From: Rhizomys pruinosus
Taxonomy: Eukaryota; Chordata; Mammalia; Rodentia; Spalacidae
NCBI GenBank assembly: GCA_009823505.1
Contig: VZQC01006589.1
Location: 4,806,657 to 4,870,656, forward strand
Length of the DNA: 64,000 nt
Reading direction: 5' to 3'
Part shown: piece after piece, positions 20,883 to 31,670 of the stretch
How positions within the stretch are numbered: position 1 is the stretch's first letter
Layout of the letters: the number at the start of each line of letters is the position of its first letter
Translations under genes and position numbers: made by a program
The notes under the pieces: generated by a model
Databases searched by the model: none
Told to the model about the DNA's origin: nothing
Seen by the model: the letters and a program-made list of their open reading frames with translations, nothing else

Positions 20883-21185
20883 TTTTTTCCACATAAATTT
20901 ATTTATTTATTTATTTTTAACAAATCTAGACCCGTGTTCCCGCCCATTCCCCCACCCCGCCAGAGCTCATGCATTCTGCCAAACATGCTTTTCGTCTCTT
21001 AGTCTTTCTCAATATTTTCCATGGGGAAGTTGACTGTTTTGAGCAGAAGTTCACTGTTTCAGTCAGTTCTTTGATGCAGTCTTTTCTGTTGTTGTTGTTG
21101 TTTCCAAAATGCATTACGCCCAACTGCTTTGTACAAAAGCTCAGGGGGCCCTACACAAGAAATACTTACAACTGGGTAATTGGCA

Positions 21186-24100
21186 CTAGCATCCACAGAT
21201 GAGGGATACCATTCGTCGTTTGTTTTTCTGGGACTGTGTTACTTCACTCAGCATGATGTCCTCTAGCTCCAGCCATTTTCCTGCAAAGCTCATGATGTCG
21301 TCTTTCTTTACTGCTGCATAGAACTCCATTGTGTAGATGTACCACATTTTCTCTATCCACTCGTCAGTTGAGGGGCATTTAGGTTGGTTCCAGCTCCTTG
21401 CTATTGTGAAGAGAGCTGCAATAAACATGGCCGTGCATGTATCTCTGTGGTGGCGTAAGTCTTGAGGGTACATGCCCAGGAGTGGTATGGCTGGGTCGGG
21501 TGGCAAGTTCATTCCAAGTCTTCCAAGGGTTCTCCACACTGCTTTCCATAGTGGCTGTACGAGTTTACATTCCCACCAGCAGTGGATGAGTGTTCCCCTT
21601 TCCCCACAACCTCTCCAGCACTTGGTATCATTTGTTTTCTTGATCCTAGCCAGTCTTATTGGAGTAAGATGATATCTTAAAGTGGTTTTCATTTGCATTT
21701 CCTTAATGATTAGTGATGTTGAACAGTTCTTGAGGTGTTTCTCAGACATCTCTAATTCCTCACTTGTGAAGTCTCTGTTCAGTTCTTTGCTCCATCTATT
21801 GAGTGGGTCATTTGTTTTCTTTTTTCTTTGTTTTTTGAGTAGTTTATATATTCTGGAAATCAATGCTTTGTCAGATGTATCTGCAGTGAAGGTTTCCTCC
21901 CACTCTGTGGGATTTCTCTTCACTTCCTTGATTGTTTCTTTTGATGTACAGAAGCTTTTGAGTTTGATGAGGTCCCATTTGTCAATTGTCGACCTTAATT
22001 CTTGTGCAGCTGCTGTCTGATTTAGGAAGTCTTTTCCTACGCCTATGTCTTGTAGTCTGCTGCCAACTTTTTCTTCTATCACCTTCAGAGTTTGGGGTTT
22101 CACGTTGAGGTCTTTAATCCATCTGGAGTTGACTTTTGTACAGGGTGAGAGGTAGGGGTTTAATTTCATTCTTCTACAAGTGGTGATCCAGTTTTGCCAA
22201 CACCACTTGCTGAAGATGCTGTCTTTTCTCCATTGTGGTTTCTTGGCCCCCTTGTCAAATATGAGATGGCTGAAATTGTATGTGCTCAGATTTGGATCTT
22301 CGGTTTTGTTCCATTGGTCAACAGGTCTGTTTTTGTGCCAGTACCAGGCTGTTTTTATGACTATAGCCCTGTAGTATAGTTTAAAATCTGGTATAGAGAT
22401 CCCTCCTGTGTAGCTCTTTTCACTCAGGATTGATTTGGCTATTCGGGGTCTTTTGTTTCTCCAAATGAATTTAAGAACTTTTGTTTCCAAGCCTGTGAAG
22501 AAACTCTTGGGGATTTTGATTGGGATTGCATTAAATCTATACAAGAGTTTTGGTAAAATGGACATTTTTACAATGTTAATTTTCCCAATCCATGAGCATG
22601 GGAGGTTTTTCCATCTTCTGAGGTCTTCTTCAATTTCTTTCTTTAAGGGTTTAAAATTTTTGTTGTAGAGGTCTTTGGTGTCTTTGGTTAGGTTTGTTCC
22701 TAGGTATCTTATTGTTTTTGAGGCTATTGTGAGTGGGAAGGTCTCTTTGAATTCTTTCTCCAGTTGCTTGTTCTTGGTGTAAAGAAAGGCCATTGATTTT
22801 CTAAGGTTAATTTTGTATCCTGCCACTTTGCTGAAGCTGTTAATCGTTTCTAGGAGTTTTCTGGTGGAGTTTTTTGCATCTCTTAAGTAAACAATCATAT
22901 CATCAGCAAATAGGGATAGTTTGACTTCCTCTTTTCCAATTAGTACTCCTTTAATATCCTTTTCTTGCCTTATTGCTCTAGCAAGTGTTTCAAGCACTAT
23001 ATTGAAGAGGAGTGGTGATAGGGGGCAGCCTTGCCGAGTTCCTACCTTTAAAGGGAATGTTTCCGTCATTTCCCCATTTAGGATGATATTGGCTGTGGGT
23101 TTCCTGTATATGGCTTTGATTACATTGAGGAATGATCCCTCCAATCCAATTCCTTCTAGGACTTTAAGCATGAAGGGATGCTGGATTTTGTCAAAGGCTT
23201 TTTCAGCATCAATTGAGATGATGGTGTGGTTTTTGTCTTTGATTCCGTTTATGTGTTTGATGATGTTTATTGATTTTCGTATGTTGAACCATCCCTGCAT
23301 CTCTGGTATGAATCCAACTTGGTCATGATGGATGATCTTCTTGATGTGGGTCTGTATGCGATTTGCCAGTATTCTGTTTAGAATTTTGGCATCTGTGTTC
23401 ATGAGGGAGATGGGTCTATAATTCTCCTTTTTAGTTGGATCTTTGCCTGGTTTTGGTAATAGAGTGATGTTGGCTTCATAGAAGGAATTTGGGAGAATTC
23501 CCTCTGATTGTATACTTCTAAACAGTTTCAGAAATAATGGTTGTAGGTCTTTTTGAAATGTTTTATAGAATTCTGCTGTGAAACCGTCTGGGCCTGGGCT
23601 TTTTTTAGTTGGGAGGCTTCTTACTACATCCTCTATTTCTTCATATGTTATGGGTCTGTTTAAGCTGCTGGTCTCCTCTTGGCCAAGCTTTGGTGATTCC
23701 CAAGATTTCAGATATTCATCCATTTCTTCTAGATTTTCAAACTTGGTAGAATATAGGTTCTTGTAATATTCCCATATAATTTTCTTGATCTTTTCCTTGT
23801 CCGTTGTGATATTTCCCTTTTCATCACAGATTGTATTGATTTGGAGTTGTTCCTTCTTTCTTTTTGTTAACTGGGCTAGAGGTCTGTCTATCTTGTTTAT
23901 TCTTTCAAAGAACCAACTTTTGGCTTCATTGATTTTTTGTATTGTTTTCTTTGTTTCTATTTCATTGATTTCTGCTCTGATTTTTGTTATTTCTTCCTGT
24001 CTGTTGCGTTTAGGGTTCATCTGTTGTTGCCTCTCAAGTGCTTTTAGCTGTAGTGTTAGATCATTCACTTGTGCTCTTTCTGTTTTTCTAATGTAGGCAC

Positions 24101-25019
24101 CCAGGGCTATAAATTTCCCTCTTAGGACTGCTTTTAAGGTATCCCATAAGTTTTGTTGTGTTGTATTGTCATTGTCATTCAGTTCCAGGAATGTTTTTAT
24201 TTCTTTCTTTATCTCTTCCTTGACCCATTCATTATTCAAGAGTGTGTTGTTTAGTCTCCATGTGTTCTTGTAGGCAGGAGGGCTTGTCCTGGTGTTGATG
24301 TTGAGCTTCATTGCACTGTGGTCTGACAGGATGCATGAAATTATTTCAATCTTTTTGTATTTGTAGAGGTTTCTTCTGTGTCCCAGGATGTGGTCGATTT
24401 TGGAGAATGTTCCGTGGGGTGCTGAGTAGAAAGTGTATTCTCTGGTATTAGGATGGAATGTTCGGTAGAGGTCTATGAGGTCCATTTGGTGTATCATATC
24501 GTTCAGTTCAGATGTCTCTCTGTTTATTTTTTGTCCTGTTGACCTATCCAAAGGACTCAGTGGGGTATTGAAATCTCCCACTATGAGTGTGCTGGGGTTA
24601 GTCTGTGACTTGTGGTCCTGGAGAATTGTCTTTATAAAGTTTGGTGCACCAGAATTTGGGGCATATATATTCATAATTGTGAAATCTTCTTGGTGGATTG
24701 TTCCTTTGATGAAAATGTAATGGCCTTCTTTGTCTCTTCTGATTTCTTTTACTTTGAAGTCTATTTTATCCGATATTAAAATAGCAACACCTGCTTTCTT
24801 TTTGGTACCATTTGCTTGGAATATTTTTTTCCATCCCTTCACTTTAAGGTGGTGCCTGTCCTTGAAGGTAAGATGTGTTTCTTGCAGACAGCATATCGAT
24901 GGATTCTGTTTCCTAATCCAGTCTCCCAGTCTATGTCTTTTGATTGGGGAATTTAGTCCATTAATATTTAAGGTTATGACTGATAGGTTTGTGTTGCTTC
25001 CTTTTGCCTTATTATCCAT
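21186..25019 (-). CDS. L1 ORF2 protein: endonuclease and reverse transcriptase
   Basis: 1277 residues, the usual size of mammalian L1 ORF2p. It nicks target DNA and copies L1 RNA at the nick (target-primed reverse transcription), acting with ORF1p in an RNA-protein particle. An apurinic-type endonuclease domain fills roughly residues 1-240. It has the catalytic asparagine in LNINGL (N18), E47 in QETHL, a GDFN motif near residue 150, and SDH near residue 233. The reverse transcriptase shows the FADD active site in FADDMIVYL. Near the C-terminus the cysteine-rich motif is present (CWRGCGERG followed by HCWWEC). The start is the first ATG after the ORF1 stop, 41 bases downstream. No stop, frameshift or missing catalytic residue was seen. 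Activity is inferred, not shown. Confidence 0.97.
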   Translation of the reverse strand: MDNKAKGSNTNLSVITLNINGLNSPIKRHRLGDWIRKQNPSICCLQETHLTFKDRHHLKVKGWKKIFQANGTKKKAGVAILISDKIDFKVKEIRRDKEGHYIFIKGTIHQEDFTIMNIYAPNSGAPNFIKTILQDHKSQTNPSTLIVGDFNTPLSPLDRSTGQKINRETSELNDMIHQMDLIDLYRTFHPNTREYTFYSAPHGTFSKIDHILGHRRNLYKYKKIEIISCILSDHSAMKLNINTRTSPPAYKNTWRLNNTLLNNEWVKEEIKKEIKTFLELNDNDNTTQQNLWDTLKAVLRGKFIALGAYIRKTERAQVNDLTLQLKALERQQQMNPKRNRQEEITKIRAEINEIETKKTIQKINEAKSWFFERINKIDRPLAQLTKRKKEQLQINTICDEKGNITTDKEKIKKIIWEYYKNLYSTKFENLEEMDEYLKSWESPKLGQEETSSLNRPITYEEIEDVVRSLPTKKSPGPDGFTAEFYKTFQKDLQPLFLKLFRSIQSEGILPNSFYEANITLLPKPGKDPTKKENYRPISLMNTDAKILNRILANRIQTHIKKIIHHDQVGFIPEMQGWFNIRKSINIIKHINGIKDKNHTIISIDAEKAFDKIQHPFMLKVLEGIGLEGSFLNVIKAIYRKPTANIILNGEMTETFPLKVGTRQGCPLSPLLFNIVLETLARAIRQEKDIKGVLIGKEEVKLSLFADDMIVYLRDAKNSTRKLLETINSFSKVAGYKINLRKSMAFLYTKNKQLEKEFKETFPLTIASKTIRYLGTNLTKDTKDLYNKNFKPLKKEIEEDLRRWKNLPCSWIGKINIVKMSILPKLLYRFNAIPIKIPKSFFTGLETKVLKFIWRNKRPRIAKSILSEKSYTGGISIPDFKLYYRAIVIKTAWYWHKNRPVDQWNKTEDPNLSTYNFSHLIFDKGAKKPQWRKDSIFSKWCWQNWITTCRRMKLNPYLSPCTKVNSRWIKDLNVKPQTLKVIEEKVGSRLQDIGVGKDFLNQTAAAQELRSTIDKWDLIKLKSFCTSKETIKEVKRNPTEWEETFTADTSDKALISRIYKLLKKQRKKKTNDPLNRWSKELNRDFTSEELEMSEKHLKNCSTSLIIKEMQMKTTLRYHLTPIRLARIKKTNDTKCWRGCGERGTLIHCWWECKLVQPLWKAVWRTLGRLGMNLPPDPAIPLLGMYPQDLRHHRDTCTAMFIAALFTIARSWNQPKCPSTDEWIEKMWYIYTMEFYAAVKKDDIMSFAGKWLELEDIMLSEVTQSQKNKRRMVSLICGC

Positions 25020-25060
25020 CTGCGGTTTTGATTTAGGTTTCTACTTCTGCAGTTATGCTT

Positions 25061-26230
25061 TTATTGATTTCTCCTTCTAGTTGCCTGGGGTTGGTTGCTC
25101 CTTTCTTCTGTTCTTTGGATTGCTTCAAGTATTCTCTGAAGGGTTGGTTTTCCGGACATGTATTCTTTCAAGTTGTTTATGTCATGGAAGATTTTCCTCT
25201 CTCCTTCCACTATGATTGACATTTTTGCTGGGTATAGTAACCTGGGCTGGCATCCATTGTCCCTCAACACTGGGAATGCTTTGCTCCAGGTTCTTCTTGC
25301 CTTCATCGTTTGCTGTGAGAAGTCCGTTGTTATTCTGATAGGTTTCCCCTTATAGGTCACTTGTTGTTTTTCTCTTGTCGCTTTAAGAATTTTCTCTTTG
25401 TTTTGGGTGTCCAGCATTTTAACTATGATGTGGCGTGGAGAATTTCTTTTCTGATCTTGTCTGTTTGGAGTTCTATGTGCTTCTTGTATTGGTATTGGTT
25501 TGTCCTTTTTTAGTTTGGGGAAGTTTTCATCTATTATTCTGTTGAAGATCTGATCAATACCTTTCTCTTGGGATTCTTCTCCTTCCTCTATTCCTATGAT
25601 GCGGAGGTTTGATCTTTTCATAGTGTCCCACAGCTCCTGGTTGTTCCATTTTTGTGTATTTTTAAATTTTTCATAATCTTTCCTTGAGGTTTTTAGTTGT
25701 TCTGTGTTGTCCTCCAGGTCTGATATTCTTTGTTCTGCTTCCTCCATTCTGCTTCTGAGGCTTTTTTCATTCCTTTCCTCTTGAATGGATGAGTGTTTGA
25801 TTTCCTTTTTCATTTCCTCTTCTGATTTCTTTAGTGTTTCTATTTCTTTTTGGAGCTTCTCGATCTCTTTTTGTAGCTCTTTTGTTTGCTGGTTGGTTTC
25901 TTTTTCTTTTTCAGCATGGGATCTTTTCAGTGTTTCTACTTCCTTCCGGAGCTTGTCATTCTCTCTCTCTCGGTCCTCATTCTCTTTTCTTAGTTCTTTA
26001 ATTTGTTCTTTATGATCTTGTAGTTCTTTAAGTATGTTCCCAATTGTGTTTCTGATGTCTGTGTCCTGGGGCATCCCCAGAGGGATCCCACTGCAGGAGT
26101 CTTCCATAGGGTTGGTAAAGCTTAGCGTGGGATTATCCTGCCCCTTTCCAGTGTAGTCTCTTCTTCGTGATCCTGGCATATGGGCTTCTCCTTGCCTGTA
26201 TTCCAATGTGAGTCCTAAATGCCTCTTCAC
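25061..26230 (-). CDS. L1 ORF1 protein: RNA-binding chaperone
   Basis: 389 residues, slightly longer than typical mouse or human ORF1p. ORF1p forms trimers, coats L1 RNA and acts as a nucleic-acid chaperone. The N-terminal 60 residues are basic and polar. Residues about 65-185 are a heptad-rich coiled coil with Lys/Glu/Leu runs. It is followed by the RRM-like core (beginning around WDTMKRSNLRIIGIEEGEE) and the C-terminal domain (PRHIIVKMLD, YKGKPIRITTDFS). The tail is basic (RRRNQ). The coiled coil appears expanded by extra KELQKEIEKLQKEIETLKK-type repeats, a region that varies quickly between L1 subfamilies. ORF2 follows after 41 bases, so it probably depends on unconventional reinitiation. 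Confidence 0.96.
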   Translation of the reverse strand: MKRHLGLTLEYRQGEAHMPGSRRRDYTGKGQDNPTLSFTNPMEDSCSGIPLGMPQDTDIRNTIGNILKELQDHKEQIKELRKENEDRERENDKLRKEVETLKRSHAEKEKETNQQTKELQKEIEKLQKEIETLKKSEEEMKKEIKHSSIQEERNEKSLRSRMEEAEQRISDLEDNTEQLKTSRKDYEKFKNTQKWNNQELWDTMKRSNLRIIGIEEGEESQEKGIDQIFNRIIDENFPKLKKDKPIPIQEAHRTPNRQDQKRNSPRHIIVKMLDTQNKEKILKATREKQQVTYKGKPIRITTDFSQQTMKARRTWSKAFPVLRDNGCQPRLLYPAKMSIIVEGERKIFHDINNLKEYMSGKPTLQRILEAIQRTEERSNQPQATRRRNQ

Positions 26231-26328
26231 TGTTGCCTCCTTCAGATGCTTCTTCGTAATCTCAGTTGGCGTGGGGGGGCGCTCTTCAGCCCGCGCCCCG
26301 GCACCTTCTGCTGGGCTCAGGAGATCTC
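26231..26328 (-). promoter_or_regulatory. Short GC-rich 5' UTR of the intact L1
   Basis: The segment nearest ORF1 (about 26231-26250, ctccttcagatgc) is shared with the older L1s at 39970 and 54306. Beyond that the sequence is unrelated to theirs. It is GC-rich (ggcgtggggggg, cccgcgccccggc) and ends at the target duplication. It could be a newly acquired 5' UTR, or the inner remnant of one. Confidence 0.7.
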
Positions 26329-26343
26329 CTGGTTTTGCTTTTT
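26329..26343. repeat. Target-site duplication of the intact L1, right copy
   Basis: Exact 15-base match to 20868-20882, at the 5' end of the L1. It fixes the outer limit of the insertion at 26328. Confidence 0.9.
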
Positions 26344-26354
26344 ATAATTTGATT

Positions 26355-26489
26355 GCAGAAGAGGGCATTGGATCCCTCGGAGCTGGAGTCACAGGTAGTT
26401 TTGAGTCACCTGACGTGGTGCTGGCAACCGAGTTCAGGTGCTCTGCAAGAATAGTGAGTCTTAATTGCTAAGCTACCTCTCCAGACCCC
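26355..26489 (-). mobile_element. B2 SINE, truncated
   Basis: Reverse B2 head region: gaagagggcattggatccc, ctggagtcacaggtag, aaccgagttcaggtgctctg, gctaagctacctctccagac. Older than the L1, since it lies in the ancient L1 target. Confidence 0.8.
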
Positions 26490-27480
26490 CACCCCCTTAT
26501 GTCACTTTTAATAATGGCAGGATCTGTGGTGATCTATTACTAGTTGCCCTCCTGGTATTGGTAATCTGTGTTTTGCTCTTTTAGTTTTTGTTAGTCTTGC
26601 TAGGGATTCATCAATTTTATTGATTTCATTGAATGGTCAGCTTTTCATTTAATTTTTTTTCTATTGTGTTTTTTCAATTTACTTTCTGTTTTATGCATGT
26701 ATGTGCATGCTGGTGCATGCTGGTGCCATGTACACATGTATGCTTGTGCATGTGGAAGCCTGAGGACAGCCTCAGAAATTATCTTTAGGAATACCATCCA
26801 CCTCCTTTGAGACAGGGTCTCTGATTGGCCTGGAGCTCACCAAGTAGTCTGGCCTGGCTGGGCCCAGGGGCCTCCTGCCTTTGCCTCTCCAGAGTTAGGA
26901 TTACAAGACTGTGCCACCATGCCTGGCATTTTTATGTGGGTTCTAAGGATTGAATTAAGATCCTTGCATTTGCAAGGCAAGTGCTTTACCCATGGAACCA
27001 TCCCTTAGTCCCCTATTTTAAATTTTATTATTAATCTTCTTTATTTTTTCTTTCTGTCTGTTGTTTTGGGTTTGCTTGGCTGTACTTCTCTGGCTTCTTT
27101 GGAGAGGAACCCACATTGCTGGCTTGAACATTATCTTCCATCTTCTGTAATCACTTAGTGCTATAAATTTCCCTTCGCTTTAACTGTGTCTCAATATTTT
27201 TGACAGGTGTTTTCATTATTATTCAGCTCCAATACATTTAAAATTTCTTCTGAGACTTTCTCTTTGACCTACAGTTTATTTATAAGTGTGTCGTTTAAAT
27301 TCCAAATATTTGAAGATTTTTTTCTGTTATCTTTGTGGTTGATGACTAGTTTGGTTCCACTACAGTCAGAGAATACACATTATACAATTCAATTTACTTA
27401 GTTTCGAGAGGTTTGTCCTATAAAGCAAGATAACATCTATCTATGTGAAATTTCCTTAGATTTTTGGGCAAACCCCATAT
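26490..27480 (-). mobile_element. Ancient L1, right part
   Basis: Minus-strand text of old L1 ORF2 including the endonuclease region: cattgaatggtcagcttttc, ataaatttcccttcgc, ttggttccactacagtcaga. A B4 SINE interrupts it at 26690-27013. No frame is intact. Confidence 0.65.
26690..27013 (-). mobile_element. B4/RSINE1 SINE, nearly full length
   Basis: Reverse-oriented: a TG-rich start, gaagcctgaggacagcctc, gagacagggtctctgattgg, ctggagctcaccaagtag, ggattacaagactgtgccac. The ID-like end has gttctaaggattgaattaag and ctttacccatggaaccatcc. Confidence 0.8.
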
Positions 27481-28113
27481 CAAAGAACATGAAAACATGA
27501 CACTGCTGTTTGCCTGCTTGCCACCCACATTTAGGTTTCAAAAAATCTGATCAAGAAAGTCTCTCACATTTTAATTAATTCCAGATCCAGTGACATTGTC
27601 AACCAAGATTAGCTATCACAGATCAGATCAGTCTGAATGTGATGGAAGCCATAAGTCACTACTCATATGCAGTTTACCAAGGTAGGCTTGGGTGGAGTAG
27701 TGGCTTTGCTCTGGTTTTGGTGTCCTATATGGGGTGAATAGACATTTGTTTACATGACAGGAAAAGTCATACAACCAAGTGACACTGGAACAGGGATCAA
27801 CAAAGCCAAAGTTGAGTTTGGGAGGAGCATTTGCATGGCACCTGCAATGGGAGATAAACTTATAACCAAGGCTGATCTAGCTGAGGGTAGAGCATCTACA
27901 GGGCAAGATCAATAACACGACCTTTCCCAGTGTGGTGAGGGAAAGTCTTCAGGGCAAACCCAATATGGCTGCCTCTTCCTGTGTGGTGTGAGATTGCGAG
28001 CTTCCTTTCTGTAGTGGTAGTCATGAGTTCCCTGCTATGGGTGATGAGGCAAGCAACTAAGGCTGAGCTGGCTGAGGGTGGAGCATCCTTTAGGGGAACC
28101 CCAGGGTGCCCTT
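27481..28113. other. Unrecognised DNA with part of a dispersed repeat
   Basis: About 27530-27665 (aatctgatcaagaaagt, ttccagatccagtg, tcagtctgaatgtgatgg) matches 29995-30105, so it belongs to an interspersed repeat that I cannot name. The rest is not recognised. Confidence 0.5.
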
Positions 28114-28128
28114 CTTCTTCCACTTTGT

Positions 28129-28380
28129 TTTTTTTTTTTTAATTATTTATTTATTTATTTTTGTAGGTGTATGAATGTACTGTCTGCATGCAGGTCTGTG
28201 CACCCGTGTCGTGCAATGCCGCGGAGGTCAGAAGAGGGTCTCGGATTCCCCTGGAACTGGAGTTCTCCTGGAATTGGAGTTACAGACGGTTCTTAGCCGC
28301 CATGTGGGTGCTGGGGATCGAACCCGGGTCCTCTGCAAGAGCGTCGGTGCTCTTAACCGCTAGGCTATCTCTCCAGCCCT
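28129..28380 (-). mobile_element. B2 SINE, young subfamily
   Basis: Reverse B2 with the approximately 16-base internal duplication and several CpGs. It is flanked by CTTCTTCCACTTTGT at 28114-28128 and CTTCTTTCACTTTGT at 28381-28395 (one mismatch). Confidence 0.95.
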
Positions 28381-28576
28381 CTTCTTTCACTTTGTATGGA
28401 GTGAAATGGCTCCCTTATGAAGACCTGCCATGTGATTGCAGGGATACCCACCCCCAACTGCTGATGGCTAGAGAATACATTACCAACCCTGGAAGTAGCA
28501 TGCGTGTGACGGGGTCATACACAGTCCATGGCAGCAGTCCCATGACCTTTACTGCAGGTGATAAGAAATGCAACTG

Positions 28577-28808
28577 GGGCTGGAGAGATGGCCTAGTGGT
28601 TAAGGGCGCCGACTGCTCTTACAGAGGACCCGGGTTCGATCCCCAGCACCCACATGGCGGCCGAGAAACGTCTGAAACTCCAATTCCAGGAGAACTCCAG
28701 TTCCAGGGGAACCTTCTTCTGACCTCCGTAGCATTGCATGACACGGGTGCACAAACCTGCATGCAGACAGTACATTCATACACATACAGAAATAAAAATA
28801 AAAAAAAA
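28577..28808 (+). mobile_element. B2 SINE with perfect 14-bp target duplication
   Basis: Forward B2 with the internal duplication. It is flanked by AAGAAATGCAACTG at 28563-28576 and 28809-28822. The head (gagatggcctagtggttaag) is of the young type. Confidence 0.95.
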
Positions 28809-28822
28809 AAGAAATGCAACTG

Positions 28823-29211
28823 AGGTTTGGCTATCTGACCAGAAAGTTACAAAGGAAAGAACAAACACCTTGATGCTGTCCTCTGCATTAGCCTCTGATT
28901 TGGCAAGAAAAAATGAAAACAAGAGAAGATGAGATGGAGTTGTTGGCTTGCTGTTTCTAATAGCTAGGGGAAAGAGGGTACAGATTCCGTCTGGACTAAA
29001 GAGCCCTTCCTAAGGTCAGAATATGTGGAACCGGCTGGAAGACTTGGACAGTGAAGGAGAGAGCAGGGCAGAAGCGATAGAAGACGTCTCTCTGGTCTGA
29101 CCTTTAATACAGAGGAAAGGAAACCCCATAATTCTATACACAGACAGGGCCCTTAATACCAGAAGCTACAATAATTAGAGAATACTTTGCCTCTGACCTG
29201 CTTGGATTGGC
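28823..29211. other. Unrecognised DNA
   Basis: No repeat or exon recognised. Confidence 0.45.
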
Positions 29212-29542
29212 TGTGGTGGTTTGAATGAAGCTCCAAGTATCTGAACACTTTGTTCCCATCTGGCAACTCTATTTTGAGAAATGTATAGGCGTGGCCTTGC
29301 TGAAAGAAACACATTACTGAGGGCGGCTGTAGCCTTGTCCATTTCCGGTTCCGTTCTCTCTGTTTCCGGCTACTGCTTGACTATGTGCACACTCAGCTTT
29401 CTGCTCTGGGTGACTTTGTCGTCATTCCTCCCCCCTTGATACGCTTTAACCCTCTGGAACTGTGAGTCCAATAAACTGTTCCTTCCATAAGCTGCCTTGG
29501 TCATGCGGTTTTTCCATAGCAACAGAAAAGTAGTTAATAACA
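29212..29542 (+). mobile_element. Solo MaLR-like LTR
   Basis: It starts TGtggtggtttgaatg and ends gttaataaCA, with an AATAAA-type signal (ccaataaactgttcc). It has the same general layout as the LTR at 13962. No internal region is present. No clear 5-base target duplication was found at these ends. Confidence 0.65.
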
Positions 29543-29610
29543 CTGGAGAAGATTTTCAAACAAGAAATTAAAGAGCCCCTCACAGCCCATGGGACATGGG
29601 ATGGATGGTG

Positions 29611-29622
29611 TAGTGTGTGTGT

Positions 29623-29660
<38 letters not shown>
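29611..29660. repeat. (TG)n microsatellite
   Basis: About 23 TG units with one GG interruption. Confidence 0.95.
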
Positions 29661-29661
<1 letters not shown>

Positions 29662-30105
29662 AATAGATTGGCTTACAGGTTAGAGACCGAATAGTCCAGC
29701 AATGGCTATCTGATGCTGGAGAGGCCAAGAATCCCATAGTTGCTCAGTCCATGAGGCTGATGTCTCAGCACTCCCAATCTGGCTCTGAAAACTGGAGGAT
29801 TCCTGGAGAGCTGCTGGTTTTCAGTCTATATTGGAATCTGAAGTTGGGTCTAATATACTAATATCTGTGAAGGAACGCCACAGCAACAAGATAGATAAAC
29901 TCACTAGCGAGAGGTCAAAAGCAAAATCTCCCTTCTGCCAGGTCTTTTTATATGGAGTTCCATCGGAAGGCACTATCCACACTGAGGGTGCATCTTCCAG
30001 CTTCATATAATCTGATCAAGAAAGTTTCTCATGGTTTAGTTACTTCCAGATCCAGTCAAGTTGACAAGCAAGATAGGATCAATCTGAATGTCATGGAAAC
30101 CAAGA
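29661..30105. repeat. Unclassified interspersed rodent repeat
   Basis: The segment from agtccagcaatggctatctg through ttccagatccagtcaagttg has relatives inside the L1 3' UTR at about 33940-34110 and at 27530-27665. It is therefore a dispersed repeat or LTR-like sequence. I cannot name the family or its ends. Confidence 0.55.
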
Positions 30106-30624
30106 AACAAATGTCATCCTTCATCCCTTCTTGGAACACAGGGTGCATAACCAGGAGGCGATACAAGGGAGAACAGTCCCTGATGGACTGGCTCACAAGA
30201 GCCACTAGGGACACTCGGCTGTCACCAGCTGAGTTCTCCATAAGAATCAAAGACTAGAGGACGATAAAGGAAGGATGGGCTTCACTGGGAGGGCTGGGCA
30301 CAAGAGAGGTGTTGTTTGATACCCAGTTCACCAGTCCTGATAAGACTGTCTTTGCAGGAGAATAAAGAAAGAAATGAATTCACCAGAGACTCCAGGACTG
30401 GTCTGGGGCTTTAGTGACTTTACTGAGCTCTCTGATGGGACATGACCTTCACGAAATAAGGGAGGCTCTGGTGGATCTGAATGCCTGAGACTGGCATGTG
30501 AGCCCCGATCATAAAGCCCTCAAGAAGGGATCACAACTGGGAGGACAGGTGATGGATCCCGTTGGGTCACTTTAAAGCAATAATATCAAGATTTCTGAGA
30601 AATTGATCAACCTGAAAGATGTCT
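30106..30624. other. Unrecognised DNA
   Basis: No gene or repeat recognised. Confidence 0.45.
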
Positions 30625-30830
30625 TTAATAGTATTTTTATTTTATGTGTATGAGTATATGGCCTACCTGTATGTAAATGCACCCGTTACCTGCAGTGTCT
30701 GTGGAGGGCAGATCCCCTGGAACTGGAGTTATGGGCAGTTGTTAGCTACCATGAGGGTGCTGGAAATTGAACCTGCGTCCTCTGCAAGAGCAGCCAGTGC
30801 TCTTAACTGCTATGTCATTTCTCCAGCCCC
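30625..30830 (-). mobile_element. B2 SINE
   Basis: Reverse B2 (tgtgtatgagtatatggcc, ctggaactggagttatggg, ctctgcaagagcagccagtg, tttctccagcccc). It lacks the internal duplication. Confidence 0.85.
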
Positions 30831-31023
30831 CAGATAAAAAGAAAGACAGCTAAATGCTATGCAAATGAACCTCTGGAAGACTTTAAAACCCGAGTGACAG
30901 TTTGCCAGAGAAATAAAAGAGTGAGATAGCAATACAGACAGAAAGTTCAGTCTGTCCTCCGGGTGAGCATACTCTACCTCAGAGTATTCAGTAGGCATAT
31001 ATTCCTTACAAGGGACGAGTCAG
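30831..31023. other. Unrecognised spacer between two B2 copies
   Basis: About 190 bases without a repeat or exon that I recognise. Confidence 0.4.
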
Positions 31024-31250
31024 GGGCTGGAGAGATGGCTCAGTGGTTAAGAGCACCCACTGTTCTTGCAGAGGACTGGGTTCGAATCCCAGCACCCACA
31101 TGGTGGCTAAGAACCATCTTTAACTCCAATTCCAGGGGAATCTGACACCCTCTTCTGACCTCCTCGACATTGCACGACACAGGTGCACCAACCTACATGC
31201 AGACAGTACATTCATATACATAAAAAAATTAATTAATTAAAAAAAAAGAG
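31024..31250 (+). mobile_element. B2 SINE without internal duplication
   Basis: Forward B2 starting ggggctggagagatggctc and ending in an A-rich tail. A short GAGTCAG match occurs at both ends. It represents the older B2 type, with a single ctccaattccagggg block. Confidence 0.95.
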
Positions 31251-31251
31251 A

Positions 31252-31432
31252 GAAGAGTCAGCAGGATGCCTCTGAGGAAAGGCATATGCCACCAAGCTTG
31301 GCAACCTTAGTGTGGCCCCAGGGACCCACATGGTAGAGGGACAGAACTGACTGTCTCAGATTTCCTCTGACCTCCACACATGAATCATGGCACGTGTGCA
31401 TCCAGGTGCACACACAGAAATACATACATATG
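31252..31432 (+). mobile_element. B3 SINE
   Basis: tRNA-like head degraded, body cacatggtagagggacagaac and ttcctctgacctccacac, CA-rich tail. It sits directly between two B2 copies. Confidence 0.7.
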
Positions 31433-31670
31433 AGGCTGGAGAGATGGCTCAGCAGTTAAGAACACTGGCTGCTTTTGCAGAGGACCCAGGTTCAGTTCCC
31501 AGCACCCACATGGTAGCTAACAACCATCGGCAACTCCAGTTCCAGTGAATCTAACACCCTCTTTTTACCTCCACTGGAATTATAGAAAATGGGTGCACCT
31601 ACCTACAGGCAGGCAATACACTCATACACATAAAACAAATAAAAAAAAATAAAATATTTTAAATATATAA
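31433..31670 (+). mobile_element. B2 SINE
   Basis: Forward B2, aggctggagagatggctcag through aactccagttccagtg, with a long AAAT-rich tail. Third in a row of SINEs in the same orientation. Confidence 0.9.

Larger units (their letters stand above)
20883..26328 (-). mobile_element. L1 retrotransposon with both ORFs intact
   Basis: Reading on the minus strand: a short GC-rich 5' UTR (26231-26328), ORF1 (26230-25061), a 41-base spacer, ORF2 (25019-21186), a 3' UTR of roughly 300 bases, and an A-tail. The element is flanked by a perfect 15-bp target duplication. Both frames are free of stops and frameshifts over about 5 kb. The 5' UTR is under 100 bases and lacks the monomer-like repeats of the older L1s here. 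The copy may therefore be 5'-truncated within the UTR and lack its own full promoter, although the protein machinery is complete. Confidence 0.95.

Noticed and set aside
21472..25080. Plus-strand frames of 60-135 codons opposite the L1 ORFs
   Set aside because: Shadow frames of the antisense strand of ORF1 and ORF2; no independent evidence of coding.
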